The notes: a model not told the origin generated them from the sequence alone. A stretch of 10,292 nt of DNA from Nitrospira sp. (GCA_015904055.1 JABMDE010000093.1:7754-18045); one strand, 5' to 3'; shown: positions 1 through 7,163, counted from the first letter of the stretch. Made by a program: numbers and translations.

Positions 1-60
1 GCACGGTTGGTTTTCCGATTCGATCAGGCCATGAGATTCCGCCCGCTTCAGTAGCCGCAA
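1..60 (-). other. Possible start of a downstream gene running off the left edge
   Basis: On the minus strand, just after the ttcA stop codon, a reading frame stays open to the window edge. It could start at a TTG whose complement is at 58-60 and would read LRLLKRAESHGLIESENQPC. No Shine-Dalgarno sequence is visible before this TTG, and the frame also extends upstream into the ttcA tail, so the start is uncertain. Only about 20 codons are visible and no family is recognised. It may be chance. Confidence 0.2.
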
Positions 61-62
61 TA

Positions 63-803
63 TTACGATGTCGTGGCGGCCGGTTCTTCGTCCAACCAGG
101 CGTCGCCATCGGGCTGCTCCGCCGCTGTTGTTTCCAAGGACTTGAAGTCAAAGAGACGCGAGTCCATCAGCAGTGACGGCGCGATATTAGTGAGGGCGGC
201 GGCAATACTGTCGGAACTGCCCGGTGATCCCTGCTCCCACTCGCGCAGAAATGCTTTGACCTTTTTCCGCTTCAGATTCTCCTGGGATCCACAGAGGTCG
301 CAGGGGATGATGGGGAACGCGCGCAGTGCGGCATATCGTTCCAGATCGACCTCCTTCACCAATGCCAGCGGTCGGATGACAAGGTGACGCCCGTCCTTGG
401 AACGCAGCTTCGGCGGAATGGCCTTGAGCTTTCCGGTATAGAACAGGTTCAGAAACAAAGTTTCCGCGATATCATCACGGTGATGGCCCAGCGCGATCTT
501 GGTGGCGCCCAACTCACTCGCAATTCGATACAGATACCCCCTGCGAAGACGCGAGCACAGCGAACAGGTCGTCTGCCCCTCAGGAATAAGACGTTTCACA
601 ATCGAATAGGTATCGCGCGTTTCAATGTGGAACGGCACTCCCCTGCCGGTCAGATAATCCGGCAGGACATGAGCCGGAAAGCCCGGTTGCTTCTGATCGA
701 GATTGACGGCCACCAATTCGAACCGCACCGGGGCGCGGCGTTGCAGCACGAGCAGGATATCGAGTAGACCGTAACTGTCCTTCCCGCCGGACAGACACAC
801 CAT
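63..803 (-). CDS. ttcA: tRNA 2-thiocytidine biosynthesis protein TtcA (5' end probably frameshifted)
   Basis: TtcA is the cytoplasmic ATP-dependent, iron-sulfur-dependent enzyme that converts cytidine 32 of certain tRNAs to 2-thiocytidine. Numbered from the in-frame ATG at 803, the protein shows the PP-loop SGGKDS at residues 5-10, which binds ATP. It also shows [10 protein letters not shown] near 34-43, the CSLC pair at 80-83, GHHRDD at 106-111 and PCDLCGSQ near 167-174. The CSLC and PCDLC cysteines match the cluster-binding region of the family. Family members normally carry 30-40 residues before the PP-loop. Here the matching residues ([18 protein letters not shown]) are readable in the same frame upstream of 803, but that frame meets a TGA near 899 with no ATG or GTG start. 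The likely native start lies in another frame at 900. The stop TAA is at 63-65. Function is confident; the start is not. Confidence 0.9.
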   Translation of the reverse strand: MVCLSGGKDSYGLLDILLVLQRRAPVRFELVAVNLDQKQPGFPAHVLPDYLTGRGVPFHIETRDTYSIVKRLIPEGQTTCSLCSRLRRGYLYRIASELGATKIALGHHRDDIAETLFLNLFYTGKLKAIPPKLRSKDGRHLVIRPLALVKEVDLERYAALRAFPIIPCDLCGSQENLKRKKVKAFLREWEQGSPGSSDSIAAALTNIAPSLLMDSRLFDFKSLETTAAEQPDGDAWLDEEPAATTS

Positions 804-900
804 GACCTTGTCGCCGTCCTCGATGAGACGATAGTCGCTGATGGCCTGTCCGAGTCTGGAGTTTGTCCGTTTCCTCGTCCAATTTATGTGGAAGCTTCAT
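804..900 (-). pseudogene. ttcA: Frameshifted N-terminal segment of ttcA
   Basis: An ATG at 898-900 opens [15 protein letters not shown], which resembles the start of TtcA proteins (compare the KLQKRLRR stretch of the E. coli enzyme). After about residue 15 this frame becomes nonsense. The TtcA-like continuation RLGQAISDY appears in the neighbouring frame from about 857 downward. A net one-base gain, or two-base loss, near 855-865 would explain it. It could be a sequencing or assembly error or a true mutation. No strong Shine-Dalgarno sequence is visible before 900. Confidence 0.55.
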
Positions 901-978
901 CTGGATTGCCCAAATAGAGTTCGGCAGGATTGTACCTGCCTGACTGATCTGCTGTCGATGATCCGATAGACGCCAGTT

Positions 979-998
979 ACAGTTCAATCTTGAACTGT
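979..998. promoter_or_regulatory. 20-bp near-perfect palindrome between ttcA and the metallopeptidase gene
   Basis: ACAGTTCAATCTTGAACTGT is two 9-base arms, perfect inverted repeats, separated by TC. It sits in the 169-bp spacer between two divergent genes, about 72 bp before the metallopeptidase start and 80 bp before the presumed ttcA start. A dyad of this size in a divergent spacer could be a dimeric regulator's operator. It could also be an RNA hairpin, since no T-run follows that would make it a terminator. Function is inferred from position only. Confidence 0.35.
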
Positions 999-1069
999 GT
1001 GAACAATTATTCTCTCCTTCTGCCCTTCACGGAGATTCCATCCGACAGTTTCTTAAGCACGGAAAAGCA

Positions 1070-2155
1070 ATGAGAAATCAGGACATCGGTCGTATGCAGC
1101 GCTCTGGGCTGGACGCACTCAAGACATCGGTCACCGGACAGGGAGCCCCCCACTGGGCCGTCTGGTCGGACGAGGCACTCCTGGATCTTCCAATGTGCGA
1201 TCTCCAGCTGGAAGTAAAAGGCGGATTTCTCGAACAGCCGATTGCCGAGCTCAGCCGCGAACTGGACGAACGCCGCTTACTCTTTCGTCCGCACTTCTGG
1301 ATTTCGAACGAATGGTTCACGCCCGATGGTATTCCCGGCATTGCCGTGCCGTTCTATCTCGCCCATCCGCGTCTGGCTAAGCTCGAACTGAGCCAGATGC
1401 TGGAGGTGGAGGGCGGAACCCCGGAATGGTGTCTGCGCATCCTGCGCCATGAAGCCGGCCATGCGATCGAGAACGCGTACAAGATTCGCCGCAGAAAGAC
1501 ACGCCAACAGATCTTCGGAAAGTCCTCCCAGCGATATCCGATGTTCTACACCCCACGGCCCTATAGCCGCAGTTTCGTCCGCCACCTGGATCTCTGGTAT
1601 GCACAGAGCCATCCGGACGAAGATTTTGCCGAGACCTTTGCCGTCTGGCTCACACCGGACTCCTTGTGGGAAGAACGGTACCGTGGCTGGCCCGTCTTGA
1701 AAAAGCTGACCTACGTCGATGGGCTGATGAAAGAACTGGGTGGAGTGCCTCCTCCCGTCATCTCACACGAAGAGGTCGATCCGCTCCCCGGCTTGAAAAC
1801 AACCCTGCGTGAACATTATGAGCACAAGCGCCAGCATTACGGAGTCGAGCGGCAGTCGTTGTACGATCCCGATCTCAAACGCCTGTTCGCGAGTCAGACG
1901 CACCACTCAAGCAAGCCGAGCGCCGCGATATTTCTGAACCGGTTTCGGCGGGAAGTGCGGCGGAAGGTTGCAAGCTGGACCGGCGAATATCAATACACCA
2001 TCGATCAGGTGCTTGAGGCCATGATCCGACGATGCCGCGAATTGGATCTTCGCGTCCCGGTAGGTGAGGAGCAGGCCAAGCTCGACTTCACTATTCTACT
2101 GACCGTCCATACGATGAACTTCTTACGAAGTGGACGGCATCGGGTGGCCCTATGA
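1070..2155 (+). CDS. Putative zinc-binding metallopeptidase (HEXXH, Peptidase_Mx-like)
   Basis: This 361-residue protein has no signal peptide or membrane segment, so it is probably cytoplasmic. The sequence RILRHEAGHAIENAY places an HEXXH zinc motif at residues 127-131 (H127, E128, H131). A second conserved block, SHPDEDFAETFAVWL, lies near 180-194 and probably supplies the third metal ligand through its DFAE glutamate. This combination is typical of the family called putative zinc-binding metallo-peptidase, which has no established substrate that I can name. The C-terminal part (about 250-361) is basic and Arg-rich. Start: ATG at 1070 preceded by a weak GGAA. The stop TGA overlaps the ATG of the following ATP-grasp gene by 4 bp (ATGA), so the two are probably translationally coupled and act together. 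The fold class is confident; the biological role is unknown. Confidence 0.82.
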   Translation: MRNQDIGRMQRSGLDALKTSVTGQGAPHWAVWSDEALLDLPMCDLQLEVKGGFLEQPIAELSRELDERRLLFRPHFWISNEWFTPDGIPGIAVPFYLAHPRLAKLELSQMLEVEGGTPEWCLRILRHEAGHAIENAYKIRRRKTRQQIFGKSSQRYPMFYTPRPYSRSFVRHLDLWYAQSHPDEDFAETFAVWLTPDSLWEERYRGWPVLKKLTYVDGLMKELGGVPPPVISHEEVDPLPGLKTTLREHYEHKRQHYGVERQSLYDPDLKRLFASQTHHSSKPSAAIFLNRFRREVRRKVASWTGEYQYTIDQVLEAMIRRCRELDLRVPVGEEQAKLDFTILLTVHTMNFLRSGRHRVAL

Positions 2156-2919
2156 AACGCCTGCGCGTGCTCGTCCTCATGCATGAAGATCTCGTCCCGC
2201 CTCAACAGACCGCCGGTTGCGACCCCACAACAGCAGAGTGGCGAACCGAGTATGACGTCGTGACTACGCTGAGAAAGCTGGGGCATGATGTGCAGCCGCT
2301 CGGAGTTAAGAGCGATCTGGAGGTGATTCACAAGGCCATCGCCGAATGGAAACCGGATATCGCTTTCAACCTACTCGAAGAATTCGACGGTGTGTCCGTC
2401 TACGATCAACATGTGGTGTCCTACCTCGAACTCTTACACGTACCCTATACCGGCTGCAACCCCCGCGGACTGATGCTGGCGCATGACAAAGCCATCACCA
2501 AAAAAGTACTGTCCTTTCATCGAATCCCCTATCCGGAATTTATCGAGGTGCCGCAAGGACGCGTGGTGAGACGGCCGAAGCGGCTGACGTTCCCATTGAT
2601 CGTCAAATCGGTGAGCGAGGAAGCCTCTCTGGGTATTTCACAGGCGTCGATCGTTGAAGATGACGACAAACTGAGCGAGCGGGTGGCCTTCATTCACAGC
2701 AGCATCGGAAGCGGCGCGCTGATCGAACGATACATCGAAGGCCGTGAGTTCTATGTCGGGGTGATGGGAAACAGTCACCTCCATGTGCTGCCGGTCTGGG
2801 AACTCATCATGGACAAACTGCCGGACGACGCCAGACGGATTGCGACCGAACGGGTGAAATGGAGCCGGACATACCAGAAAAAATACGGGATCACCTCACG
2901 GGAAGCCAAGAACCTCCCA
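2152..2919 (+). pseudogene. ATP-grasp ligase (D-Ala-D-Ala ligase-like), copy A, 5' part (256 codons)
   Basis: ATP-grasp enzymes of this kind join a carboxylate to an amine through an acyl-phosphate. Visible are an N-terminal pre-ATP-grasp region (LRVLVLMHEDLVPP), the NLLEEFDG and VPYTGCNPRGLMLAHDKAITKK segments near 73-118, the nucleotide-binding strand FPLIVKSVSEEASLG near 147-161 and LIERYIEGREFYVGV near 190-204. The catalytic end (metal-binding D and N residues) is missing. Homology stops after codon 256 (AKNLP), and the reading frame continues to 3273 only by reading antisense through the SpoIID gene. The missing 84 codons are present, in phase, at 7261-7515. The ATG overlaps the metallopeptidase stop. 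The ligase could act on peptides or amino acids; the substrate is unknown. As written here the product would be inactive. Confidence 0.85.
2823..2919 (+). repeat. 97-bp exact direct repeat, first copy (partner 7164-7260)
   Basis: Every base of 2823-2919 matches 7164-7260, an offset of 4341 bp. It lies inside the ATP-grasp copy A coding sequence, from the third base of codon 224 to the end of codon 256. The diverged ATP-grasp copy B differs at several positions over the same stretch, so the exact identity is not family conservation. Homology to the gene ends precisely at 2919, where minus-strand SpoIID sequence begins. Confidence 0.93.
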
Positions 2920-3825
2920 GCTGTGGGAGAGCGGCGTCAGCGTCGCGATCGTCCCGACCGGAAATCCCAACTGCCTGAGATTTTTCTCCAGCACATCGAC
3001 CCTGAAGGAGGCTTTCCATTGATAGTACGGCGACTCCAAATCAAACGGACACTCGACGCCTTTCAAGTACGGCAAGTCTTTCGACCACACGACCATCGCA
3101 TCTTCCGTGATTCCCGCAGCCGTGGACGAGAAGGCTGCATAGATCGGCGCGCCCTGATAGGTAATGACCAATCCTCTCGTAGACTCGACCGCCTGTTCAA
3201 CCCGCGCATCGAGGCCATGACGACCACGGTACACTTGATCCTGAATGCTCGCCGCCACATCGTACTCCCGTGATGCGCTGAGCATGTGTTGGTAGAGCGC
3301 ATAGGTCCTGGCTGCGACTGCCTGCGCCTTGAGCATTTCCGGGTGCCATGCCGAATTGACTTCGGACGGCACCACCCCCTTCACATATTCTTCCAGATCG
3401 ACCTGGTTGACGACCTGCAGCCCCTTGCCTCGTCGGACTATCTGAAGCGACCCGCCGATTTGTAACGCCGCCTTCTCATCGATCGACTGAACCAACAGAC
3501 CATTGCCGTTGCCGTTCTGCCGCGGCAGCCAGAGTTTCAGATCCTGATCCCCGGCGCCCAACCTCACCTGATCGCCCGCAGCGGGCACCCCGTTCAACAG
3601 GATCGTCGCGCCCCGCAGTTCAATACGAAGCAACGAGCGATGGGCCTGCGCCCGATCGTGCGCATCTGTCGCCCACATGACCTGATCCGCCTGTACCTCC
3701 AGCCGTTGGACGTCCGCTGCCAGCAGTACACGGATAGCGGGTGCGGCCTGGACCGGAGTCGCCGCCAGACACCCTGCCCCAATGGCCGCAACGGCCACGC
3801 TTACACAATACTGTCGCATGATCAT
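2896..3825 (-). CDS. SpoIID/LytB-domain protein, C-terminally truncated
   Basis: SpoIID/LytB-domain proteins act on peptidoglycan; SpoIID itself is a lytic transglycosylase of sporulation, and the domain is common in non-spore-formers. Residues about 1-27 form a signal peptide ending in TPVQA, so the protein is exported. The domain is clear in VDLEEYVKGVVPSEVNSAWH, LKAQAVAARTYALYQ and AFSSTAAGITEDAMVVWS. The C-terminal part normally found after the LRQLGFPVGTIATL region is absent. The last codons (WEVLGFP then stop) are antisense ATP-grasp sequence, entered at the 2919/2920 junction. The ATG at 3823-3825 overlaps the DUF2905 stop by 4 bp, which favours it over the ATG at 3840 or 3819. With 309 residues, about 302 of them native, the product probably lacks full activity. 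Confidence 0.82.
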   Translation of the reverse strand: MIMRQYCVSVAVAAIGAGCLAATPVQAAPAIRVLLAADVQRLEVQADQVMWATDAHDRAQAHRSLLRIELRGATILLNGVPAAGDQVRLGAGDQDLKLWLPRQNGNGNGLLVQSIDEKAALQIGGSLQIVRRGKGLQVVNQVDLEEYVKGVVPSEVNSAWHPEMLKAQAVAARTYALYQHMLSASREYDVAASIQDQVYRGRHGLDARVEQAVESTRGLVITYQGAPIYAAFSSTAAGITEDAMVVWSKDLPYLKGVECPFDLESPYYQWKASFRVDVLEKNLRQLGFPVGTIATLTPLSHSWEVLGFP

Positions 3826-4076
3826 CGGCGAAAGAACCATCCTGCGAGATAGAATAGCAGAGTCAGGACGACACTGAGGAGGATGCTGGTACCGATGGGG
3901 AAATAAAAACTGACGTTGTCACGCTTGAAGGACAGATCACCGGGCAACTTGCCCAGCCAACTGAATGCGCCGCCCAGACCCGGAACACGATCCACCGCAA
4001 GCAGCAGCAAGCCGAGGAGCATGATCCCAGCCCCAATGCCAATCAGCAGCTTGCCGAGCGCAGTCCATTCCGGCAT
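3822..4076 (-). CDS. DUF2905 family small membrane protein
   Basis: This 84-residue protein has two hydrophobic helices (about 8-27 and 60-81) flanking a short loop with GLGGAFSWLGKLPGDL and FKRDNVSFYFPIGTSI. The LGKLPGDLxxKRxNxxFYFP pattern and the length are characteristic of DUF2905, whose function is not known. It sits in the inner membrane. The stop overlaps the SpoIID-protein start by 4 bp (ATGA), so the two are translationally coupled. A start at 4076 gives the full family length. The gene appears intact. Confidence 0.85.
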   Translation of the reverse strand: MPEWTALGKLLIGIGAGIMLLGLLLLAVDRVPGLGGAFSWLGKLPGDLSFKRDNVSFYFPIGTSILLSVVLTLLFYLAGWFFRR

Positions 4077-4113
4077 CTGGTTTCATCCCACATTACGCCT
4101 CTGAACAATGCGA

Positions 4114-4169
4114 CCTGCCTGCGCGAAGTGCTTCGGCGAAGGCAGGGAACGCCGCAGCCTAGCTAGGCT
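4114..4169. repeat. Two nested hairpins upstream of the DUF2905 gene
   Basis: The first, at 4114-4146, has outer arms CCTGCCT and AGGCAGG and an inner stem CGAAG-TG-CTTCG. The second, at 4156-4169, is the perfect 14-bp palindrome AGCCTAGCTAGGCT. They lie between the DUF2905 start and the MITE-like element. No T-run follows either, so they are not classical intrinsic terminators. They could be another dispersed palindromic repeat or RNA structures in the DUF2905-SpoIID leader. Confidence 0.5.
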
Positions 4170-4182
4170 GTGTCAGCGCCCT

Positions 4183-4380
4183 GTTAGCCCGCATTATTCA
4201 TGACATTTCGTCGCGAAATCGCCAAGCCGCGTCGCGAGAGCGGCGCGCGGAGCCCGGAGGTCCTAAGGCGTACTCGTGCAGTACGTCGAGGGACCGAGGG
4301 GCGAGCCCGCTGCCCGCAGGCGTGTCGCAGCAGCGGATCGGCGATTGCAGCAGAACTGCTCATGAATAATGCGGGCTAAC
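4183..4380. mobile_element. 198-bp MITE-like palindromic element with 21-bp perfect terminal inverted repeats
   Basis: The ends 4183-4203 (beginning GTTAGCCCGCATTATTC) and 4360-4380 are perfect 21-bp inverted repeats. Further complementary segments lie inside (for example AATCGCC near the left, GGCGATT near the right). A central hairpin CGTACT-cgtgc-AGTACG lies at 4269-4285. No coding frame of significance is present, so it is non-autonomous and would need a transposase in trans. No obvious target duplication is visible beyond the ends. The right end overlaps the asd stop codon (TAG, complement at 4376-4378), so insertion was exactly at the gene's end. The transposase family is not identified. 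Confidence 0.75.
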
Positions 4381-4888
4381 CTTTCACCAGGTATTCGGCA
4401 ATCTGAATCGCATTGAGCGCCGCGCCTTTGCGCAGGTTGTCGGAGACGACCCACAGATTGAGACCGTTCGTGATGGATTCATCCTCGCGTACGCGGCCGA
4501 TATAGACCTCGTCTTTTCCCGTCGCATCCAGCGGCATCGGATAGAGCTTCTTCACCGGATCATCATAGACGATCACGCCCGGCATGGCGGCCAATGCTGC
4601 CCGCGCCTCATTCGGCTTCAGCGGCTGCTCCAGCTCCACGTTGATCGCCTCAGAATGGCAGCGCAACACCGGCACACGCACGGTCGTCGCCGTCACGCGC
4701 AATGTGGGTGTGCCGAGGATCTTTCTCGTTTCCTTCACAATCTTCACTTCTTCCGAGCAGTCGCCGCCGTCGTTGAACGAGCCGATCTGCGGCAGCAGGT
4801 TGAAGGCGATCTGATAGGGATAGACCTCCGCCTTGACGTCGCGGAACGCCATCAGATCTTTCGTCTGATCCATCAGCTCATCCATCGC
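4376..4888 (-). pseudogene. asd: Aspartate-semialdehyde dehydrogenase, C-terminal half only
   Basis: Asd reduces aspartyl-4-phosphate to aspartate semialdehyde, the branch point to lysine/diaminopimelate, threonine and methionine. The fragment covers about 170 residues: AMDELMDQTKD, YPYQIAFNLLPQIG, EEVKIVKETRKILG, RVPVLRCHSEAINVEL (with the catalytic histidine) and the tail GAALNAIQIAEYLVKG. Full-length enzymes have roughly 340 residues. The NADP-binding domain and catalytic cysteine (normally in PNCST) are missing. Upstream of about 4885-4891 the frame continues to 4990 only as antisense ATP-grasp sequence. The stop codon lies within the right end of the 198-bp palindromic element. As drawn it cannot be active, which is unexpected for a gene usually essential for cell-wall synthesis. 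Confidence 0.9.
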
Positions 4889-5608
4889 TGCAATCCCCGC
4901 GGACTGATGCTGGCGCGCGACAAAGCCATCACTAAGAAAATGCTGTCCTTTCATCGAATCCCCTATCCGGAATTCATCGAGGTGCCGCAAGGACGCGTGG
5001 TGAGACGGCCGAAGTGGCTGACGTTCCCCTTGATCGTCAAGTCGGTGAGCGAGGAAGCGTCCCTGGGGATCTCACAAGCATCGATCGTCGAAGATGACGA
5101 CAAGCTGAGCGAGCGGGTCGCCTTCATTCACAGTAGTATCGGAAGCGGTGCGCTGATCGAGCGATACATCGAAGGCCGTGAGTTCTATGTCGGGGTGATC
5201 GGCAACAGTCACCTCCATGTGTTACCGGTCTGGGAACTCATCCTGGACAAGCTGCCGGACGACGCCAGACGGATTGCGACCGAACGGGTGAAATGGAACC
5301 GGACATACCAGAAAAAATATGGGATCACCTCACGAGAAGCCAAGAACCTCACGCCAGGGAAAACCGGAGAAATCCAACATTTGGCCAAACGGGTCTACCG
5401 GGCGCTGGGGCTCAACGGATATGCCCGGATCGACATGCGGATGGATGCAGACGGGCAACTCTATGTCCTGGAAGCCAATCCGAATCCGCAGATCGCGCAC
5501 GATGAGGATTTTGCCGACTCAGCAGAAAAGGCGAACTACCACTATCAGGAATTGTTGCAGGAGATCTTGAACGTCGGCCTTCGCTGGCATCCTGCTAAAG
5601 CGGCGTGA
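4889..5608 (+). pseudogene. ATP-grasp ligase copy B, lacking the first ~101 codons
   Basis: Homology to copy A starts at its residue 102 (CNPRGLMLARDKAITKK) and continues to the natural end NVGLRWHPAKAA, giving 239 residues. Present are FPLIVKSVSEEASLG, LIERYIEGREFYVGV and the catalytic C-terminal block ARIDMRMDADGQLYVLEANPNPQIAHDEDF, whose D, E and N residues bind magnesium-ATP. Most differences from copy A are third-base changes (for example AAC/AAT, ACC/ACT), so both copies evolved as functional genes before truncation. The pre-ATP-grasp domain is lost: upstream, the frame reads antisense through asd. An internal ATG at 4907 could start a shortened product. A hairpin (CGTGCGG-CAAGT-CCGCACG, 5609-5627) follows directly but lacks a T-tract. 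Confidence 0.87.
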
Positions 5609-5627
5609 CGTGCGGCAAGTCCGCACG
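5609..5627 (+). terminator. Hairpin directly after ATP-grasp copy B
   Basis: A perfect 7-bp stem with a 5-base loop, CGTGCGG-CAAGT-CCGCACG, starts immediately after the stop codon. The bases after it (CGAATTCTCG) are not T-rich, so it is a weak terminator candidate at best. It may instead act as a 3'-end stabilising hairpin. Copy A has unrelated sequence at the equivalent place. Confidence 0.35.
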
Positions 5628-5772
5628 CGAATTCTCGTCAACCGTTATTCGTCATTCGTTTCACGGGAAACTGACACAAACCGGCAGGAAACTCCCAGCT
5701 CAACATCCGATTGACGATTGACGCATGACGCCGCACGAGCACGATGCCCCGCAGTCTGTCATCACGCGCTTG

Positions 5773-6324
5773 CTACGGCCCCCACCGGAAACCGAACATC
5801 AGCGCCACGCTCGTTTTGTCTTCCTCGCGGAGAGCGGGCGTCAGATCGATATTGTGCAGATTCACAATCACCGTCGAAGCCAGGGCAATATTGTGAACGA
5901 CCTGATATTCAAGCGAGAGCCCGATAGGGATATACCAACTTGTGTCGCTTTCATCGATGCGCCTCGGCCCAACCCCACGGTCAAGACCGACATGCATCAA
6001 GCCGAAACCGGTGAAGGGAACCAGGTTGATGCCGTTGTTGAAACGGAGATGATACTTCGCAACGCCCGCAAAGGAGATCTGGAAGAGATCTCCCGTCGGA
6101 GTAATCTGCATCATCGGGCCGAATGAAAAATTCCGATCGGGGTAATAGTCGACATTGAACCCGAGATTGAAGACCGTGTCGTTGACTGTCCCGGCGGTAA
6201 AGCCCAGATCCGACCCGGCCCCCCAGCGATTCTCTTCCGCAGAAGCCGGCGACACAACAACACCGAGCCAGAGTAACCCCGCAAGTGTCAGACTGAGAAA
6301 TCCGCAACGCTCAGATATGCGCAT
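5773..6324 (-). CDS. Small beta-barrel outer-membrane protein, copy B
   Basis: This 183-residue protein has a signal peptide (MRIS to SPASA, cleavage after about residue 29). The mature part of about 154 residues has alternating polar and aromatic strands (FNLGFNVDYYPDRNFSFGPMM, LFQISFAGVAKYHLRF, WYIPIGLSLEYQVV) and ends SVALMFGFRWGP. Length and pattern fit an 8-stranded outer-membrane barrel. No specific function can be assigned. Start: ATG at 6322-6324 with GAGGTG upstream; longer upstream frames overlap the divergent gene and are not credible. It is convergent with ATP-grasp copy B and divergent from the 160-residue gene, with a 123-bp spacer. A near-identical copy lies at 7617-8168; about 14 residues differ, half of them in the signal peptide. 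Confidence 0.82.
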   Translation of the reverse strand: MRISERCGFLSLTLAGLLWLGVVVSPASAEENRWGAGSDLGFTAGTVNDTVFNLGFNVDYYPDRNFSFGPMMQITPTGDLFQISFAGVAKYHLRFNNGINLVPFTGFGLMHVGLDRGVGPRRIDESDTSWYIPIGLSLEYQVVHNIALASTVIVNLHNIDLTPALREEDKTSVALMFGFRWGP

Positions 6325-6350
6325 GACGACACCTCGCTCAACGTTGGCCG

Positions 6351-6379
6351 ACTCTAACACAGCACCTGGGGGTGGACAA
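6351..6379 (-). promoter_or_regulatory. Probable sigma-70-type promoter for the beta-barrel gene, copy B
   Basis: On the minus strand, TTGTCC (complement 6374-6379) and TAGAGT (complement 6351-6356) are separated by 17 bases. The same two hexamers with the same spacing recur in the other copy (8195-8223), although bases between them differ. That conservation supports a real promoter. Confidence 0.5.
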
Positions 6380-6384
6380 GCCGC

Positions 6385-6414
6385 TTGAGCAGCAGATACG
6401 CCGTGCAGTATCCT
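6385..6414 (+). promoter_or_regulatory. Probable promoter for the 160-residue gene, copy B
   Basis: TTGAGC at 6385-6390 and TATCCT at 6409-6414 are 18 bases apart. In the second copy the matching hexamers are TTGAGC and TATTCT, also 18 apart, while the spacer has changed. It lies back to back with the minus-strand promoter of the barrel gene in a shared 123-bp divergent spacer. Confidence 0.42.
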
Positions 6415-6447
6415 CCCCGCAGCCAAACCGAATGAGGTGCATCGATC

Positions 6448-6930
6448 ATGACTCCCGCACAGGCCGCAACCGCATTGCTCCAGGCAATGCCACTGCCGCC
6501 ATCTCTTGCACAACTCGAAGAATACGGACTCGCCGCATCTCCCTCGACCGCGCAGGCGATAACACGGGAGATCCTCTCCTTGAACCTGTACTGGATTATC
6601 GCCGCCATTGAGGCGCACATTCCGATGAAGTATCGGGATGCGATCCGGGACACCCTGTTGGAGTCAATCAAGACGACGTGGTGGGTATCGGGGCAACTCG
6701 GTCCCGGCACCTGGGACTCATATCACACAGAATTGAACGAGCGGCGCGCCCGGTACAGCCGACTCGTCGATCACGAAGGCCTGAGCCACATGGCGGTCAG
6801 CGCCGAAGCAGCATCGCAAATCGAACATCAAGACATCATCCCCTTTGAAGACCGGGACAAGTTACTGGTCCTCATGATCGACTACGCACCGGCAGCGGAA
6901 TACGGCAGGCTGCTTGAGGAAGTGGGCTAA
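6448..6930 (+). CDS. Conserved protein of unknown function, 160 residues, copy B
   Basis: I do not recognise a family. The protein is soluble-looking, with no signal peptide and no clear membrane segment. It is predicted mainly helical, with an N-terminal stretch PSLAQLEEYGL and a strongly conserved core EILSLNLYWIIAAIEAHIP / MKYRDAIRDTLLESIKTTWW. An acidic C-terminal part includes FEDRDKLLVLMIDYAPAAEYG. Start: ATG at 6448 preceded by GAGGTG at a normal distance. It is divergent from the barrel gene. A second copy at 8292-8774 differs at about 17 positions while the 34-79 core is unchanged, which indicates selection on the protein. Its repeated association with the barrel and ATP-grasp genes suggests a shared process. 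Confidence 0.72.
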   Translation: MTPAQAATALLQAMPLPPSLAQLEEYGLAASPSTAQAITREILSLNLYWIIAAIEAHIPMKYRDAIRDTLLESIKTTWWVSGQLGPGTWDSYHTELNERRARYSRLVDHEGLSHMAVSAEAASQIEHQDIIPFEDRDKLLVLMIDYAPAAEYGRLLEEVG

Positions 6931-7021
6931 CGCGGGACCCGCTCTACAGGCTGTGGAAAACTCGTTTTTATTTCTGTGGCCACCATAAGCATTGATAATC
7001 GAGACAACACTAACTTGTCAG

Positions 7022-7145
7022 GCAGGATGCTCAAAATGGCCGTCCAGCAAGGCCGCAGCGAGCGAAGAGGCGAGGCGTACGCTCCGGTACGTTGAGCCTC
7101 TGAGCGACGTGAGAACGCCGCTGGCGGACTTTTTCAGCATCCTGC
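7022..7145. repeat. 124-bp imperfect palindromic repeat, copy 1
   Basis: The ends are perfect 10-bp inverted repeats GCAGGATGCT and AGCATCCTGC, and complementarity continues imperfectly inward. The exact centre is a hairpin CGTAC-gctccg-GTACG at 7076-7091. It differs from the copy at 8868-8991 at about two positions. The next 19 bases (7146-7164) are also shared with that copy, so the duplicated unit extends past the palindrome. It resembles dispersed palindromic intergenic repeats (REP/MITE type). It has no coding capacity. The 233 bp from 6931 to 7163 contain only this repeat and its flanks. Confidence 0.85.
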
Positions 7146-7163
7146 TAGAGATACCGGTGCGAG

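Noticed and set aside
2920..3273. Plus-strand continuation of the ATP-grasp reading frame
   Set aside because: It is antisense to the well-conserved SpoIID domain and shows no ATP-grasp motifs; the true continuation is at 7261.
4183..4380. Integron attC site, suggested by GTTAG and CTAAC at the ends
   Set aside because: attC sites begin with RYYYAAC and end with GTTRRRY. Here the motifs are in the opposite, outward orientation, the ends are perfect inverted repeats, and no integrase is present.
4655..4888. Plus-strand N-terminal extension of ATP-grasp copy B
   Set aside because: It is antisense to asd and has no similarity to the ATP-grasp N-terminus.
5725..6126. Plus-strand frame opposite the beta-barrel gene (also 7614-8201)
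   Set aside because: It is conserved in both copies only because the minus-strand barrel is; it has no ribosome site and an implausible composition.
6325..6618. N-terminal extension of the minus-strand beta-barrel gene (also 8169-8357 in the second copy)
   Set aside because: It overlaps the divergent 160-residue gene, and a good ribosome site and signal peptide support the ATG at 6324 (8168).
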